Origin: Tetrastigma voinierianum
Taxonomy: Eukaryota > Streptophyta > Magnoliopsida > Vitales > Vitaceae
Assembly: GCA_016808115.1 (NCBI GenBank)
Contig: JAEQBH010003948.1
Location: 186,001-250,000, forward strand
Direction: 5' to 3'
Length of the DNA stretch: 64,000 nucleotides
In this document: positions 33,467-44,849 of the stretch, piece by piece
How the letters are laid out: each line of letters opens with the position of its first letter
Position numbering within the stretch: position 1 is the first letter of the stretch
Translations under genes and position numbers: made by a program
Notes under the pieces: generated by a model
The model's database searches: none
Seen by the model: only the letters and a program-made list of their open reading frames with translations
What the model was told of the DNA's origin: nothing

Positions 33467-34572
33467 AGGAACCCGTGCCTTAGGAGGCCTCGAAGGGACT
33501 TTAAATCAGGGGTCCATCAGTGAAGGAACCGTGTAAGACATGATAGTGAAGAGAAGAGGCTAATGCGGCTTGTGCGGTTTTGTAATTACGGATAGAAGAT
33601 CGATTTTGTATATGTACATAAAGTTTTTATAATAAAAACTCATTTTGAATTGTTGAATATGAGATGTTGGATAGTTTCTAGATTTCATCTTTGCGTGTAG
33701 GATAAGTATAGAGTTAGTAATATTGAATGGAATGCATTGGGAGAGCGGGGCGTGCGGGAAGGAGGAAGGAAAGAGGGGTGAAGTCTTCTGCGCTATTTTT
33801 AGCCTTCGGGTCGCAGAAGAATTCGTCGCGACGGAGGTTTCTAGCCCGGTGTTGCGGCCGGTGGGTTTCGTGTGGCGACAAGTTTAGCCTGGGCAGGGTA
33901 TCTTAGGGTCGCGTTATAGACTTATGGGTCACGATAGAGCTTCCTGGCTCTATTTCGTGACATAGTTTTCTTCGTGTCGCGACAGAGTTCTTAGGTTTAG
34001 GCCTTAGGGCGCCATGACTTGGTTTTCTTGTTGCGGCGATTGCTTTTGGTTCTCTGTTGCCAGTCGTGTCGGCGGCCAGAGGAGGCTTGAGTTTGCGGCA
34101 GTGTGGCTGGGGAAAGGATTTGTGTTGCGGCAGGTTCCTTGTCGCGACGAGTTCGCCCAGGGGCCCCGGTTCCTGTCATGTGGAGAGTTAGCCCGAGGGG
34201 GCAGGATGTTCCCATTGGTGGTTGTTTTGGAATTGACCGGTGTTTTGGCGAGCCCGAGGGCTTATGTGTGATAGGGAAATTCGAGGTTTGCGACATGGTT
34301 GGCGATAGAAGGGAGAGTTCCTGTGCGACGGAGATTTTTCGGTTGTGCGGCGTGGAGCTGCGCGGGCGCTGCGACGCTCAAGGCTCGCCGCGACGGGGCG
34401 CCCTCGGCGCGCTGCTTGGGGTGCACGGTGCTTGCGAGAGCGAGGGGACTGTCGCGACGGAGAAATCTCTGGCCAGCGACCGGTTGTCCTGGTAGCTAAC
34501 AATGCCGTGTTGTGCATTGTTTGAAAAAAGAAAAAGAAAAAGAAAAAAGGGCCCAGAGATTTGGGGAGGTTA
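33467..34572 (+). mobile_element. Gypsy LTR-like sequence, right part with GTCGCGAC tract
   Basis: Continuation of the sequence interrupted at 24881. From 33790 to 34470 it is GC-rich with scattered GTCGCGAC and 'gtcgcgacg'. Then come 'gttgtgcattgtttg', an A/G run (34522-34548) and 'gggcccagagatttggggaggttaca', which I take as the LTR end (ACA at about 34572). The long overlapping frames on both strands in this tract (for example 34103-34495 and 34188-34580) are shadows of GC-rich repeat. Confidence 0.5.
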
Positions 34573-35430
34573 CAACACATTCAAGTAAAAACATGCACAT
34601 TCCTACTCAAATGCCTACATGCATGGTTGAGAATGTGACTCACCGCATCCCTGTCCTAAGTCCTTGCAGAGCTCCTCGCACGTGTATATGCGAGGTGGCT
34701 TGAAGGCAAACTGTCATTATGTTCCATCAATGACCATTTTTCAATACAAAAGCTTTTTGTTTTATAAATCAAAATTCATTGGAAAGTTCCCAATATCAAC
34801 TTGCATTTCCCAAGTTCTGTGTGTTTATGCATTTGTGGGCCACGGATTTCTGGGTTTACACCGTAAGACACCGCACGCCTTTTCAACATTTTTACGGTCT
34901 TTCACCGTCGGTGATCATGTTTAGCTAACGAATCTGCGGTCTTTCACCCTAGATTAGGATCTACCCCAACTTGCTATACCCAACACACATATTTTTCATT
35001 TTTCGCAAACCATGGAAGACTCATTTTGGACGTTGTCCCATTTGCCTAGCCCACCACATCAGGGCATTAAAACATAGTGTAATTAACCATGTGCCACGAC
35101 ATCCATAGATCATAAACACCCAGTGTCAATTACTACCTTGCACTCACACCCATGCCATGCGATGTCCCTGGTACTTTTTGATCTTTGATACACAATCATA
35201 CCATTGCTCATTTATATCATGTTACATATCTAATGAGTTACCATATGAACTTATTTTAAACCATTGCATAATGCGACATTATTTGGATAATCATATCAAT
35301 TAACATGCAATTCCCAAATAAACCACACAACACATGTCAACATATTATACATATATTGACATCCACAAGTCTGCCACAATCAACAATGACTTGCATTATA
35401 CTCTAGGCTTAATTGTGACACCGTAACTCA
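34573..35430 (-). mobile_element. Probable gypsy LTR fragment, minus strand
   Basis: Text such as 'gtgactcaccgcatccctgtcc', 'cacgtgtatatgcgagg', 'ttatagaagaaa'-like T-runs and 'ctttcaccgtcggtgatca' resembles reverse-complement LTR sequence. 'tcaccgtcggtg' also occurs in the LTR-like region at 59156. No clean ends or duplication were found, and no coding potential is recognisable. Confidence 0.35.
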
Positions 35431-36310
35431 CAGAAACGCATGGCAGTATCGGTAACCTTTGTTCAGCTTAAAACAATGTACCACTCAATTATCGAGGCAA
35501 TGACGCGCCAGCGTTTGTCCGCCAATATGCGTGAACTTCTCGCCGATCGTTCACATGCCATCCCTTGGCAGGGATGTGACTTTAATCAATCCTGTAGACC
35601 TTGAAGCAAGCCTCGTGGCCATGACTGGCGTAGAGATGGAGGCCACTATGATTGCTGCCCGGGCGGGCTGGCGGCAGTTCTGAAAGACCACATTCCGGCA
35701 GGCGAATCGCTAATCGGTTGACCGTTCCGCTCATCTGATAGGCGGCAGCCACACCTGCATTCAGCTGAGCAATATCCGTGCGACCGGTTAGGCCCGGCTG
35801 GTCGGCAATTTCTCCTTAATAGTATAATAGGCGCGGTTCTGTCAACCCGAGCTGGCCAGAGCCAACGTCGGCCGGTTCGCTTTTCCAGGTTAGTGCGTTG
35901 CGTAATCGGATGACCATCCGGTCCGGCCAGGCTTCGTGACGATTCGCTTCGCGTGAGGGTTGGATGCAACTTCTGTGTTCGAGCGACCACCCGATCGACC
36001 CGACCGTCCGCGGTTCCTTGTAGAATCCTGAAAAAACGCATTTCGCGTTCGAGAACTCCTGAAAGCGACCCTTAGGGCTCCGACCATTAGATGGCTCCCC
36101 AAATGGAAATCACTGTCAGGAAGTAGGGAAATTTACCACCTCTTGGGCGTGAGCAATGACTTGGCGAGGAAGTTGCTGGGCGCACAGAAACTCCAGCTTT
36201 AGGCTTCACGAGACCTCCGCATGAGCAGGCGAAACTCGGGTTTTCAGTATCACGCGTAGTCCTCGAACTCAGGCTTTGGCCTTCAGCTGGCCCGTCAGGA
36301 TGACGATCTG
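35431..36310. other. GC-rich compositional outlier, unrecognised
   Basis: A ~0.9-kb block much richer in G+C than its flanks, without the GTCGCGAC repeat seen elsewhere. Both strands have frames of 60-130 codons (minus 35646-36041 and 35890-36102; plus from 35472). None carries a motif I recognise. It may be a decayed retroelement leader or transferred DNA; nothing decides this. Confidence 0.3.
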
Positions 36311-37234
36311 ATCTAGTGAATTGTGGAGAAAGAGTAGTCTCTCTCTCCTCTCATATCTTCTCCTCCCTCCATTTCCTTTCTTTCCTTTTTCCTTTTTTCT
36401 TTTAACTTATTTTTGATCATTCAAAGCATTTATGGCATATGTGTGTAACATGGGATAGTTTCCTACAAATAAATTTATTTGGTTAGTTCAGTTCAATTGT
36501 TTTTAATTAGACTTATTGAGTTACGTCCCAACTCTGAGATTATATTGAAATCTAGTCATTATTGGATTCCCAGAATAACCTCCACACAAAGAAATCACTT
36601 TGAAAATCATTGTCTCGAATTAGAAGCCCGAGAATCTTCTTTGGATAAATAGATTTACATGGGGGCAGAATATCAAATTCTTAGGTGAAATCTATTTTTG
36701 TCTATCAGGATCTGAATGTTTTCAGTTTCTAAACCATTATGACAATTTTATTATTTTATAGTACAGAAAAAGATTAAATTGCCCGGGGTTTTATAGAACG
36801 GGAAGGGAGCTAAGACACGGATATAGGGATTTTCTTCCACTGGCCAGAACAGGTCAAGCATTAACGTAAACAGTAGAACACAACCACGGAAAACAAAATA
36901 TTGTTCATGATTCACCTATCAAACATTAAGTTACATACTGACAGTAAATCATAATTTATGGGGAGATAACTCATTGACAATATAATGCATTTGTGGCTCA
37001 GTATAAGAGTGCGAATCGAAGGAGGGAAATCTTGAACATTACTACATATAAAGTGCAAGAAGAAAAAAGTTGATGTATGTGATCTGACTTGGGCGAGTGA
37101 ATTAAATGTTAAAAATATTTTCACCAAGCTAATAAAGGCTAATTACAACCGACTAAAATATTGAGTTGATATAAGAGACTTTAACCTCAATTTGAGGAAT
37201 TAAATGGGGAGAAATTAGGGTTAGTAACTCTTCT
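36311..37234. other. AT-rich flank downstream of the CPSF73 relic
   Basis: After a CT-rich run (36340-36410) the sequence is AT-rich without recognisable genes. On the minus strand it is where the 3' UTR of the CPSF73 relic would lie. No poly(A)-tail trace (a T-run on the plus strand) is seen next to 37235. Confidence 0.4.
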
Positions 37235-38038
37235 CTCACTGGGGGAGGGCTAAAGGGACACGGACAGAGGATTGAGGCTGAGAGCCATTTTTGGATCGTG
37301 GAATGCACCACCCTTTCCTTAAAGGCCTTCGTTTTGGCTCTGAGCATTCCCACTCATTTATCAAAGAATTGCTGTTTCCATCCACACTTATCACCGATTT
37401 CTCGTTCTCTCCAAACTTTACATCTCAACCAGAACAAAGAAGTGCATGGACTCAGCACACTTTTCTTATTGTTTTCTTCTTCAGTTTTGGCGGCTCATGA
37501 GACACTACATGGGGATCTCACTGGCTGATGTTTAAAAACCTTTGAGCCCACCAATGGGTGAATTCCCGTGTCGCTAACCGGTTATGATCTCTGGAGTGCG
37601 TAGAAATATCTTCTACGACTGTACTTCATCAGCGGTTCATGGATGCAGTGGACCTTATTGTTGTTGTTGATGATATGTTGACGTAGTTGCTATGCAGCAG
37701 CTCACACTCTCAATATCTGCCCATTTATGCTCCTGACCACGAGCACCCGGTGTAGTAAATAGTAATCCTCTGAGATATTCTTGTGAATAAACTAACGCGA
37801 GAAGACATGGAGGGATCAATAAAATTGCCATATCAAATAAGTGACGTTTCCTTTACGGGTAAATGATGAGTTCATGACCAGGGATCTTAATTCGACCCTC
37901 TTCAGAGTTGCAGCCACATCTCGGCGAGGCGACGGAGTTATTTGGGGGGAAATAATTTTGGTGTTGAGTCGACTAAACTGGGTGATAAGCTTACATTTGA
38001 GCATCCCCATCTCATTGACTCATGGACATGAATAATGA
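37235..38038 (-). pseudogene. CPSF73: CPSF73 relic, C-terminal part
   Basis: Minus-strand reading from 38038: 'IIHVHE' (active-site motif C, ILVHGE in the family), 'EMGMLKCKLITQF..LNTKIISP' (about 37940-38010), then a decayed stretch, 'VKGNVTYLI' for VKKGFTYQIM (about 37850), 'SLHVFSR' and 'ISQRITI' (about 37760-37800), 'AAKTEEEN' (about 37480), 'SVDGN' (about 37385), and 'MLRAKTKAFKERVV' for the family's VESENEGLKERVRV (37310-37353), ending near 37240. This covers the end of the nuclease domain and the C-terminal domain. Several frameshifts and stops. The sequence joins, across the Tekay element, to 46842-47010. Confidence 0.82.
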
Positions 38039-40026
38039 TGTTAGGTGGCATATTTATCAGGGCAGATTTCAATTTGGAAAGGCAAAATGTGTTTTTAGAT
38101 TACCAAAGAAGTGCTTATTGATTAAAAATACGAGATTTATTCTGAATATGAATGATGAAGCTGGATTTCACGATTGGAATCGTCTCACGAGGAGAATCTA
38201 TTAGCACGAAGGTACAATTGAATTAGAGCAGAGTGGGATTTTGCAGTTTTCAAGACATGGTTCGGGTCTATGGCCAAAGCGATTACCGATGCGAAAATCA
38301 CATATAACACGTACTCATGTACTTTGAAGCGAAGTATGAGCAGAGAAATGATAATGGATGGTGGGGGATAAATGCAGAATATAAGATGAAAGGAAGAGGA
38401 CATAAATGGGTAAATTTGAAGGATTTGTTAAATAGAATAATGCCAGGCCAGATAATTGTATCTAACATCAAAGGAATAAACGTGAAAATCGAAAAACTTG
38501 CAGTGGCTGTTTTTTGAAGGTTTTGAGAAGAGAGAGAGGCTTACCTCTCTGATCTCGTGCGTCAGAGCGTGGCAGGTCTGTGGGACAAGAAGGAGAGGAA
38601 GAGAACTCTGTCGGAGGAGGGGGCTTGGCGTGAGTACTGATTTAGGGAGTTTCCTCAGACTCCGAGGGTAGGGGATTTCCCTCCCTCCTTGGGTTTGTCA
38701 CTTCTTTAAAGTGCTGTGGAGATGTTTGGTCGAATGAGGCGTGAGGGCAGGTTAGTTAGTCCCAAACCATGGGACAGTGATCAGTATTTGGAACACCAAA
38801 TGGACGGCGTGGCTGCCGCGGTGATTTGGGTTCAGTAAATCCATCTAAATTGTGTATTAAATCATGTATTGGTTTGGATGAGGTCAGGAATGGCCGTGAA
38901 TTGCTGGGTTCACTAAAGTGACGATAGTGTGTTTTTCGGGAATATTGCTTGCAGGAACACAGCTAAAACGGTGTTCTCAAAATATTTGTGAAATGTTGTT
39001 TAATCGGTGATTCAGTTGAGATTAGCTCAGTGTTTGATCATTAGTCAGTAGGCTAATTTTGATGTATACAAAGTGAGAATTTTGTAGGCATGATTGTGTG
39101 GATGAATGTTTTGTAAATATATACATGTTTATACTCCATTTACATGTGAATTGGAAGCTGTATTGGAATTGGCATACATGCATTCCATATGCACTCTGGA
39201 ACACCCTAAGGACTATAGGGTGATTGTGAGGATAGTCTGAGAAAATAGGTTGAAGGTTGTCACAAAAATGTTAATTATCGGTAGTCAAACTAAAATATCA
39301 ATGATGGGAGGCGGCTGAATTGATATACATCGGAGGGTAATCCACAAATAAATATCAATGTTCGGAGCAGACCCAGTGTGATATGTACATCGGAGGGTTG
39401 TGCAGCGAAGCAGGTATGAATTCTCATCTCTGGAAGCAGGCGAGTGTGGGGAGATCGGTGAGGACTGGAGTGCAGAGATGATGGGTTAGACATTTCAAAT
39501 GGGATAATGCATTTGCTTGAATGTGTGTTTATTCCCAGGAACATTTACTGCTTGCACTTAGGTGAAGTGGCCAGCCCACTTGGGCGGGTTCCACTCATGA
39601 CATTGGCTCACCACCGACCAGGATATTGACATGAGTGGGGAGCGTCATGGGGACATTCGTCCACAGAGGCTGGACATCAGAATGAGTTTGGCTTTGTTGT
39701 TTCTCATGTAATTAAAATTCTTCTAATTTTGATCATGTCATGTTATATAAGTAAAGAATTATTAACTCTCTTAGAAGCCATTAGGTTTATATGATCATTG
39801 TGTTTCTGAGATATTGTTATGAGTATTTATGGTGGGCCCAGTGGCCGTTTGCTAAATGTGATGATATATTGGTTTGTTTGGACAGGTTTATCACGAGGGT
39901 ATTGTATTTGGGTAGAGCTCCGTTACAAAGGAGACTACGCCGATTTTACAGTGGCGATGGGGTGACGGCATCCATGTGTCCGTGAGTTGGCGGGAGTGAT
40001 CAGCGACCCATTTAAGGCGTGCGACA
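38039..40026 (+). repeat. Tekay 5' LTR (~2.0 kb)
   Basis: Pairs with 44850-46843. Shared text includes 'gcgaaaatcacatataacacgta', 'gagggaggtttctccctcc'-type leader, 'aaatcatgtattggtttggat' and 'ttggcatacatgca'. Near 39280-39410 an internal ~60-bp unit ('atcggagggtagtccacaaataaatatcaat') is repeated two to three times, as in all members of this LTR family here. Confidence 0.85.
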
Positions 40027-41700
40027 GTGTCGAGCTTGGTATCGCGATACCTGGGGAGCTCGGGTTGGTGTCTCAACCACTTGGGTGGATCAGATGTGGG
40101 AAAACTTAGATCATCATGACTGCTGGGGCTTGAGGGATTTGGAGGCTTAGGCCATAGTGGGTGAGAACATCACCACTTGGGTGGTTGGAGTATTTGAGTT
40201 TAAAGTGTGAAATTACTATAGGAAATCAACGGAGACAAAACTGGAGTTCTTGCATGCATGTGTTTGGTATGTTTTATTGTGAGTTGATAATTAAATGTGT
40301 GTGATCATGTATGTAGGTAATAGATGTTTGTGTGACAGGTTACATTAGCACACTTAAGGTATATTCGGAAAACAGAAACCTTGGAGTTTCACAATAATGT
40401 AGCTGGACAGAAAATAAATCAAAATAGATTTGACAATTTATTTGTGGTTTGTTGGGAAATGAAAAAAAAAATATATATATCATATATATATATATACATA
40501 TACTATCACTTACCATCTATATATGTTAAATCATTTAATAATTTATTGGTGTACTGAAAAATGAAAGAAATAATAAGCTCTCATATTTTTTGAGTATTTT
40601 CGATGGGCGAAAAAAAAACAAAAAATAAATGGGAACACTGAAGTAGGCTGTGCCGACAGCTATACGTGACTAGGCGTTGGGGTGCAGAGCACAGGGCGCT
40701 GAGTGCCACCTTTGTAGGCCTGACGGCGCGACACGCACAGGGCGGCCCCAGGGCGCACAGCAAGAGCGGCTCTGGCCGCTTGAGCGACCCAGTAGTGGGG
40801 TAGGCCCCAGGCTGACCGTGCCAGCGGGCCGGGCCGGGGTGTGAGCTGGCGACCTTGTGAGGCGCGGCAGGCGACGGGCGACGGGGCCGCGCCGAGGGCG
40901 CAGCGGCCCGCGTGGGCCCGGGCTGATCCCGGGTCTTGACTTTGGGCGCGTCTTCTTGGGGCGTGGAGTTTGTGCGCTTAGTGCATTCGGCTATTGACCA
41001 GTTTGACTCGAGTCTTGTTCTTGAGTCAATTTTTGGACATTGATTCGTGAACTAGGTTCATGAACAACAATTCATCTGAGGCCACACGAAATTTTTTTAT
41101 TAAATTAAATTAAAATAAAATAAAATAAAATTTGACAAAATTTTTGAAAAATAAAATTTAAAAAAAAATGAAATTTTTGTTGATCAAAATGATTTGTTTA
41201 AAATGAAGTATTGTGCATTGCTTATAAATCACGGGGATTGATATATATACGTGATTTTGTGTATGGATTAATATCCAGGAACATCGTTTATGCCTTGAGA
41301 TGCTGCAATGTTAAGCGCCATTTTAATTGTGCTTGAATTGGCTAGTAGAGGGATGGGGGCGTGAGGGCGTCCGGTACTAGTCGAGGCACCCATGAACACA
41401 TGTTGACCGGTAGTGGTGTTGAGTGTGAACGCTGTGAGGGTGTGGAGTGACGGTGCTGTCGCATCAGGCTAGCATAGCGGTGAGTCGGGGAGGGACCTAG
41501 TAACCTCCGGAGATTTAGCGCACACTGACATTCACGGGGAGGGGGCTCGATGGTGACGAGACCATTGGTTTATGCATATGAGACGTCTTGGAGGCTATGG
41601 GATCACCCTCCGATCGACGGGGATCGAGGTTAGGCGCATTCGGCCCCAGAGGGCGAGAGCCTGCATAGTATGGTGGAGATGGGCTAGGACTCTAGAGACT
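40027..41700 (+). other. Tekay 5' leader with primer binding site
   Basis: Starting 10 bases after the LTR, 40037-40055 reads 'tggtatcgcgatacctggg', a worn tRNA-iMet type site (TGGTATCAGAGCCTAGG). The rest is noncoding: an AT microsatellite (40470-40495), a GC-rich tract (40620-40930) and an A/T-rich run (41085-41175). No gene. Confidence 0.65.
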
Positions 41701-44700
41701 TGAGGTTATGACATCGACATAGTTTGGGAGCTGTTCATGGGTAGTACCTTCACGGCTGCCGGGCATGCGAGACCGGGGAGTTCCTAGGCTGAAGCGGGCG
41801 TGTGATGGACTCGTGGCTAGATTCACGAGTTCGCCCGGTTGCTGTGATTATGCTGGCCACCAGACACAGCGGAGGTGCAAGGGAGATCGAGAATGGACTG
41901 AAGTTGTCCATTGGGCTAGGATTCGCAGGACTCAGCCTACAGATATAGATTCCATGGTTGGGACAACCACGACCTTCAGAGAGATAAAGGATGCTGGAGG
42001 GCACTCGGGATGGGTGATATGAAGGAAGGACATTCGGTCTTCTTCGATTCGGGAAAGCGAGAGGCTTTGTAGTTGAGAGTTTTACAGGGTTGACCATCGG
42101 GACCGGGGACGAGATGAGTTGCCCGGTCGGGCGGGACGAATGGTGTGCTACCATTGTGGCCGGCCTGAACACATGAGGCGGGATTGCCCCGAGACGGAAT
42201 CCCGGGGTTTTGTGACGGCACAGTCCCGATCCCGATAGTAGGACGGGAGAGGATCACGAGCGTTCCTCCACGGCGCATGGTACAGCCGGGGCCCGCGAGT
42301 CCACTCAAGATGAACCGCCCGCCTTTGGTTTACCATCGGTGGGTTGGGGATACGAATATCCACTAGACGGCGTTGGGGCGTTATGGGCACTTTGAGTTCA
42401 CGGTGATGCCCTTGGTTGTGAATGCATGACGGTAATTCGTGGATCTCATGCATAGGATATTCCAGCTATTTAGATCGGTTTATGTAGTGCCGTGGATGAC
42501 ATCTTGATCTACCCGGTCAGTGGGAGCATGAGTATCACTTGAGGATCGTTCTGATTGTTAGGAGACCATCAGTGAGCAGCGAGTTAAATAAGTGCGAGTT
42601 AAGCTTCTGTGGTGAGATTTTGGGACAAGTGGTGTCGGCATCGGGAAGATGTCGGTCGACCAGAGAGGGTGAGGTAGTGATGAGTTGGGGAGGGCCCGAA
42701 GTCGGTCGCCGAGATACGTGGTTTCTTGGGTTAATTTGGGTATTACGAGTTCATTGGGGTTTCTCGGGATAACCTTCCTATGACCATGTTGGCGGGAGAG
42801 TCGAGTTTGATTAGGATGACCTATGCGAGGAGGCATTCCGGGAGTTGAAGAGGGGCTGCTTGACTCCCATCTTGAGCGTGGGTCGGATAGGGACGGGGTA
42901 CCACGAGTATATTGTGATGCCTCGAGGGCCGGATTAGGATGTGTTTTTGATGCAATCCGGGAGGGTAGTAGCTTATGGTTTCTCGTCGGTTGAAGAATCA
43001 CGAGTAGAGTTACCCAGCAGCACGACATGGAGTTGGCGGTGTGATGTGCCTTGAGTTTTAGGCGCCACTACTTATCGGCGAGGGTTAGGGTGTACTGGAG
43101 ACCATAAAAAGTCGAGTATTTTCACACAGCGGGACCTCAATAGCCAAACCAGCGAGATGGATTAAGTTACTGGGATTATGACTTTACTTTGCATTACCAT
43201 CCAGGTAAGGCAAATGTGGTGGCTGATGCACTCAGTCGGAAGTCACGGAGCGTTGGCTAGTATAGCTTCTCGGGAGTGGCGGATGCTCGAGGCTATTAGG
43301 AGGTTTGGGCTCTGGTCTGGCCGAGCATACTCGGGGTACCTTGGGGGTTTAGTGGCTGAGTCTCGTGTTGACGGTGATTGAGTCGATGGCGGGACGAGAG
43401 ATGGTGTCCATCGGGGACCCGGTATGATCGTACGGGTGATGAAATTTGGACCGTTCACGTAGATGGTAGTCTTCGATATAGGGACGGGTAGTGGTTCCCC
43501 GGGTTGATCGATTTGAAGGAGATTTACCGGGGAACCGCATCACCGTTTGTGCATCCAGTGCTTTGAAAATGTACGAGGATCTTCGTCGCGGTACTGTGGG
43601 TGGGATGAAGAGACACGTAGGGGACCGACGATGTCTCACATGTCGACGGTTAAGTGACTTTTGAAGTACGGGGCTACTTCGAGAAAGCCATTGTAGGTGG
43701 CCCCGAGTGGAAGTGGGAGCACGTCGATGGGACTTTGGCGACCACTTTCCCGCGAGACCTTGACGAAGCATGAGGTATGGGTGATAGTGGGCCAAATCAC
43801 AAAGTCGACACATTTTCTAGCGTCGCGGATGACCGCCGCCGGGAGATTACGCGGTTATACATTCGAGAGATAGACCGACTATGGAGTACGGTATCCCATA
43901 GTCGGACAGGTTGCGGCGCTTTTGGAAGAGTTTCGAAAATTTATAGACACGGTGGCCGCTGTGATAGTACAGATTCCACCCTGAGACCAGGATGGTCGAT
44001 CTGAGGACTATCTGGTGTTGAAGACATGCTACAAGCATCGTCTGGAATCCGGGGCGGCCCCAGGAGCATTTGCCCTTGAGTGGAGTCGCCTACAACAGCC
44101 GAGTTATCGAGGGGCGAGTATGCGGGATGGCACCGTATGGGAGGCCATGCGAGGTCACCGGGTATGTTGGACCGGGGCGGAGTACGTACGGGTCTGATCT
44201 GGTCAGAGACACCTCCGAGGAAGGTAGGCTTGTCTGACAGCGCGTCTTCTCACGGCTGAGCCGGCCCGAGAAGGGAGCTATGCGGGGATGTGCGACGTCG
44301 ACCCTTAGAGTTCGAGGTTGGGGATCACGTCTTCTTGAAGGTGATGCTGGAGGGAGTGGTCAGGTTCGGCAAGCGTGGGAAGAAATCGCCGAGGTTCATT
44401 GGACCTTCGAGATACTCGAGAGGGTAGGCACCGTTAGCGTGCCGGTTAGCGTTGCGCCGACGTATCGGGTGTCACGAGGTGTTTCTCGTCTCATGCTCCC
44501 CGAAAATATACTCGGATCCATTTCGTGTGGTGGATTGGGGACATATTGAGGTTGACACGGATGAGACCTTCGAGGAGGGACCAGTGTGCATTTTGGATAG
44601 CCGTGCTCAGGTTTTGCAACGCAAGACCGTGAGGCTAGTGAGGGTACTATGGAGTGGAGGAGTCCACGTGGGAGCGCGAGGACACGATGCGGGCCACCTA

Positions 44701-44840
44701 TCCCTTCTTGTTTAGGGATGAAGGTACGTGGTTTAGTCGTTTAAGATTTAAATGACTATTTACATGCATGGTAGAGTGCACGTTGCATATGCATGTGAGT
44801 GATTGTAATTGTCTTGAATTTCGGGATGAAATTCCTTTTA
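41700..44840 (+). pseudogene. Tekay gag-pol relic (CCHC, RT, RNase H, integrase, chromodomain-like end)
   Basis: In order on the plus strand: an exact CX2CX4HX4C knuckle, CYHCGRPEHMRRDC (42146-42187); RT motif VDDILIY (42492-42512), followed after a shift by EHEYHLRIVL; 'NKCELSFCGEILGQVVSASG..WFLGL' (42585-42760); RNase H with 'DDLCEEAFRELKR' (about 42812) and 'DYDFTLHYHPGKANVVADAL' (43174-43233); integrase with CLTC (43632-43643), 'EWKWEHVD', 'WVIVGQITKSTHFL' and 'IREIDRLW'; then 'GDHVFLKV' (about 44310), 'RFIGPFEILERVG' and 'VRVLWSGG..TWEREDTMRATYPFLF' (to about 44714), a Tekay-type chromodomain end. Protease and the N-terminal RT are deleted between knuckle and VDD. More than ten frameshifts. 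Confidence 0.88.
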
Positions 44841-44849
44841 AGAGGAGAA

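Noticed and set aside
34103..34580. 130-codon frames on both strands
   Set aside because: Overlapping frames on both strands of a GC-rich GTCGCGAC tract indicate composition, not coding.
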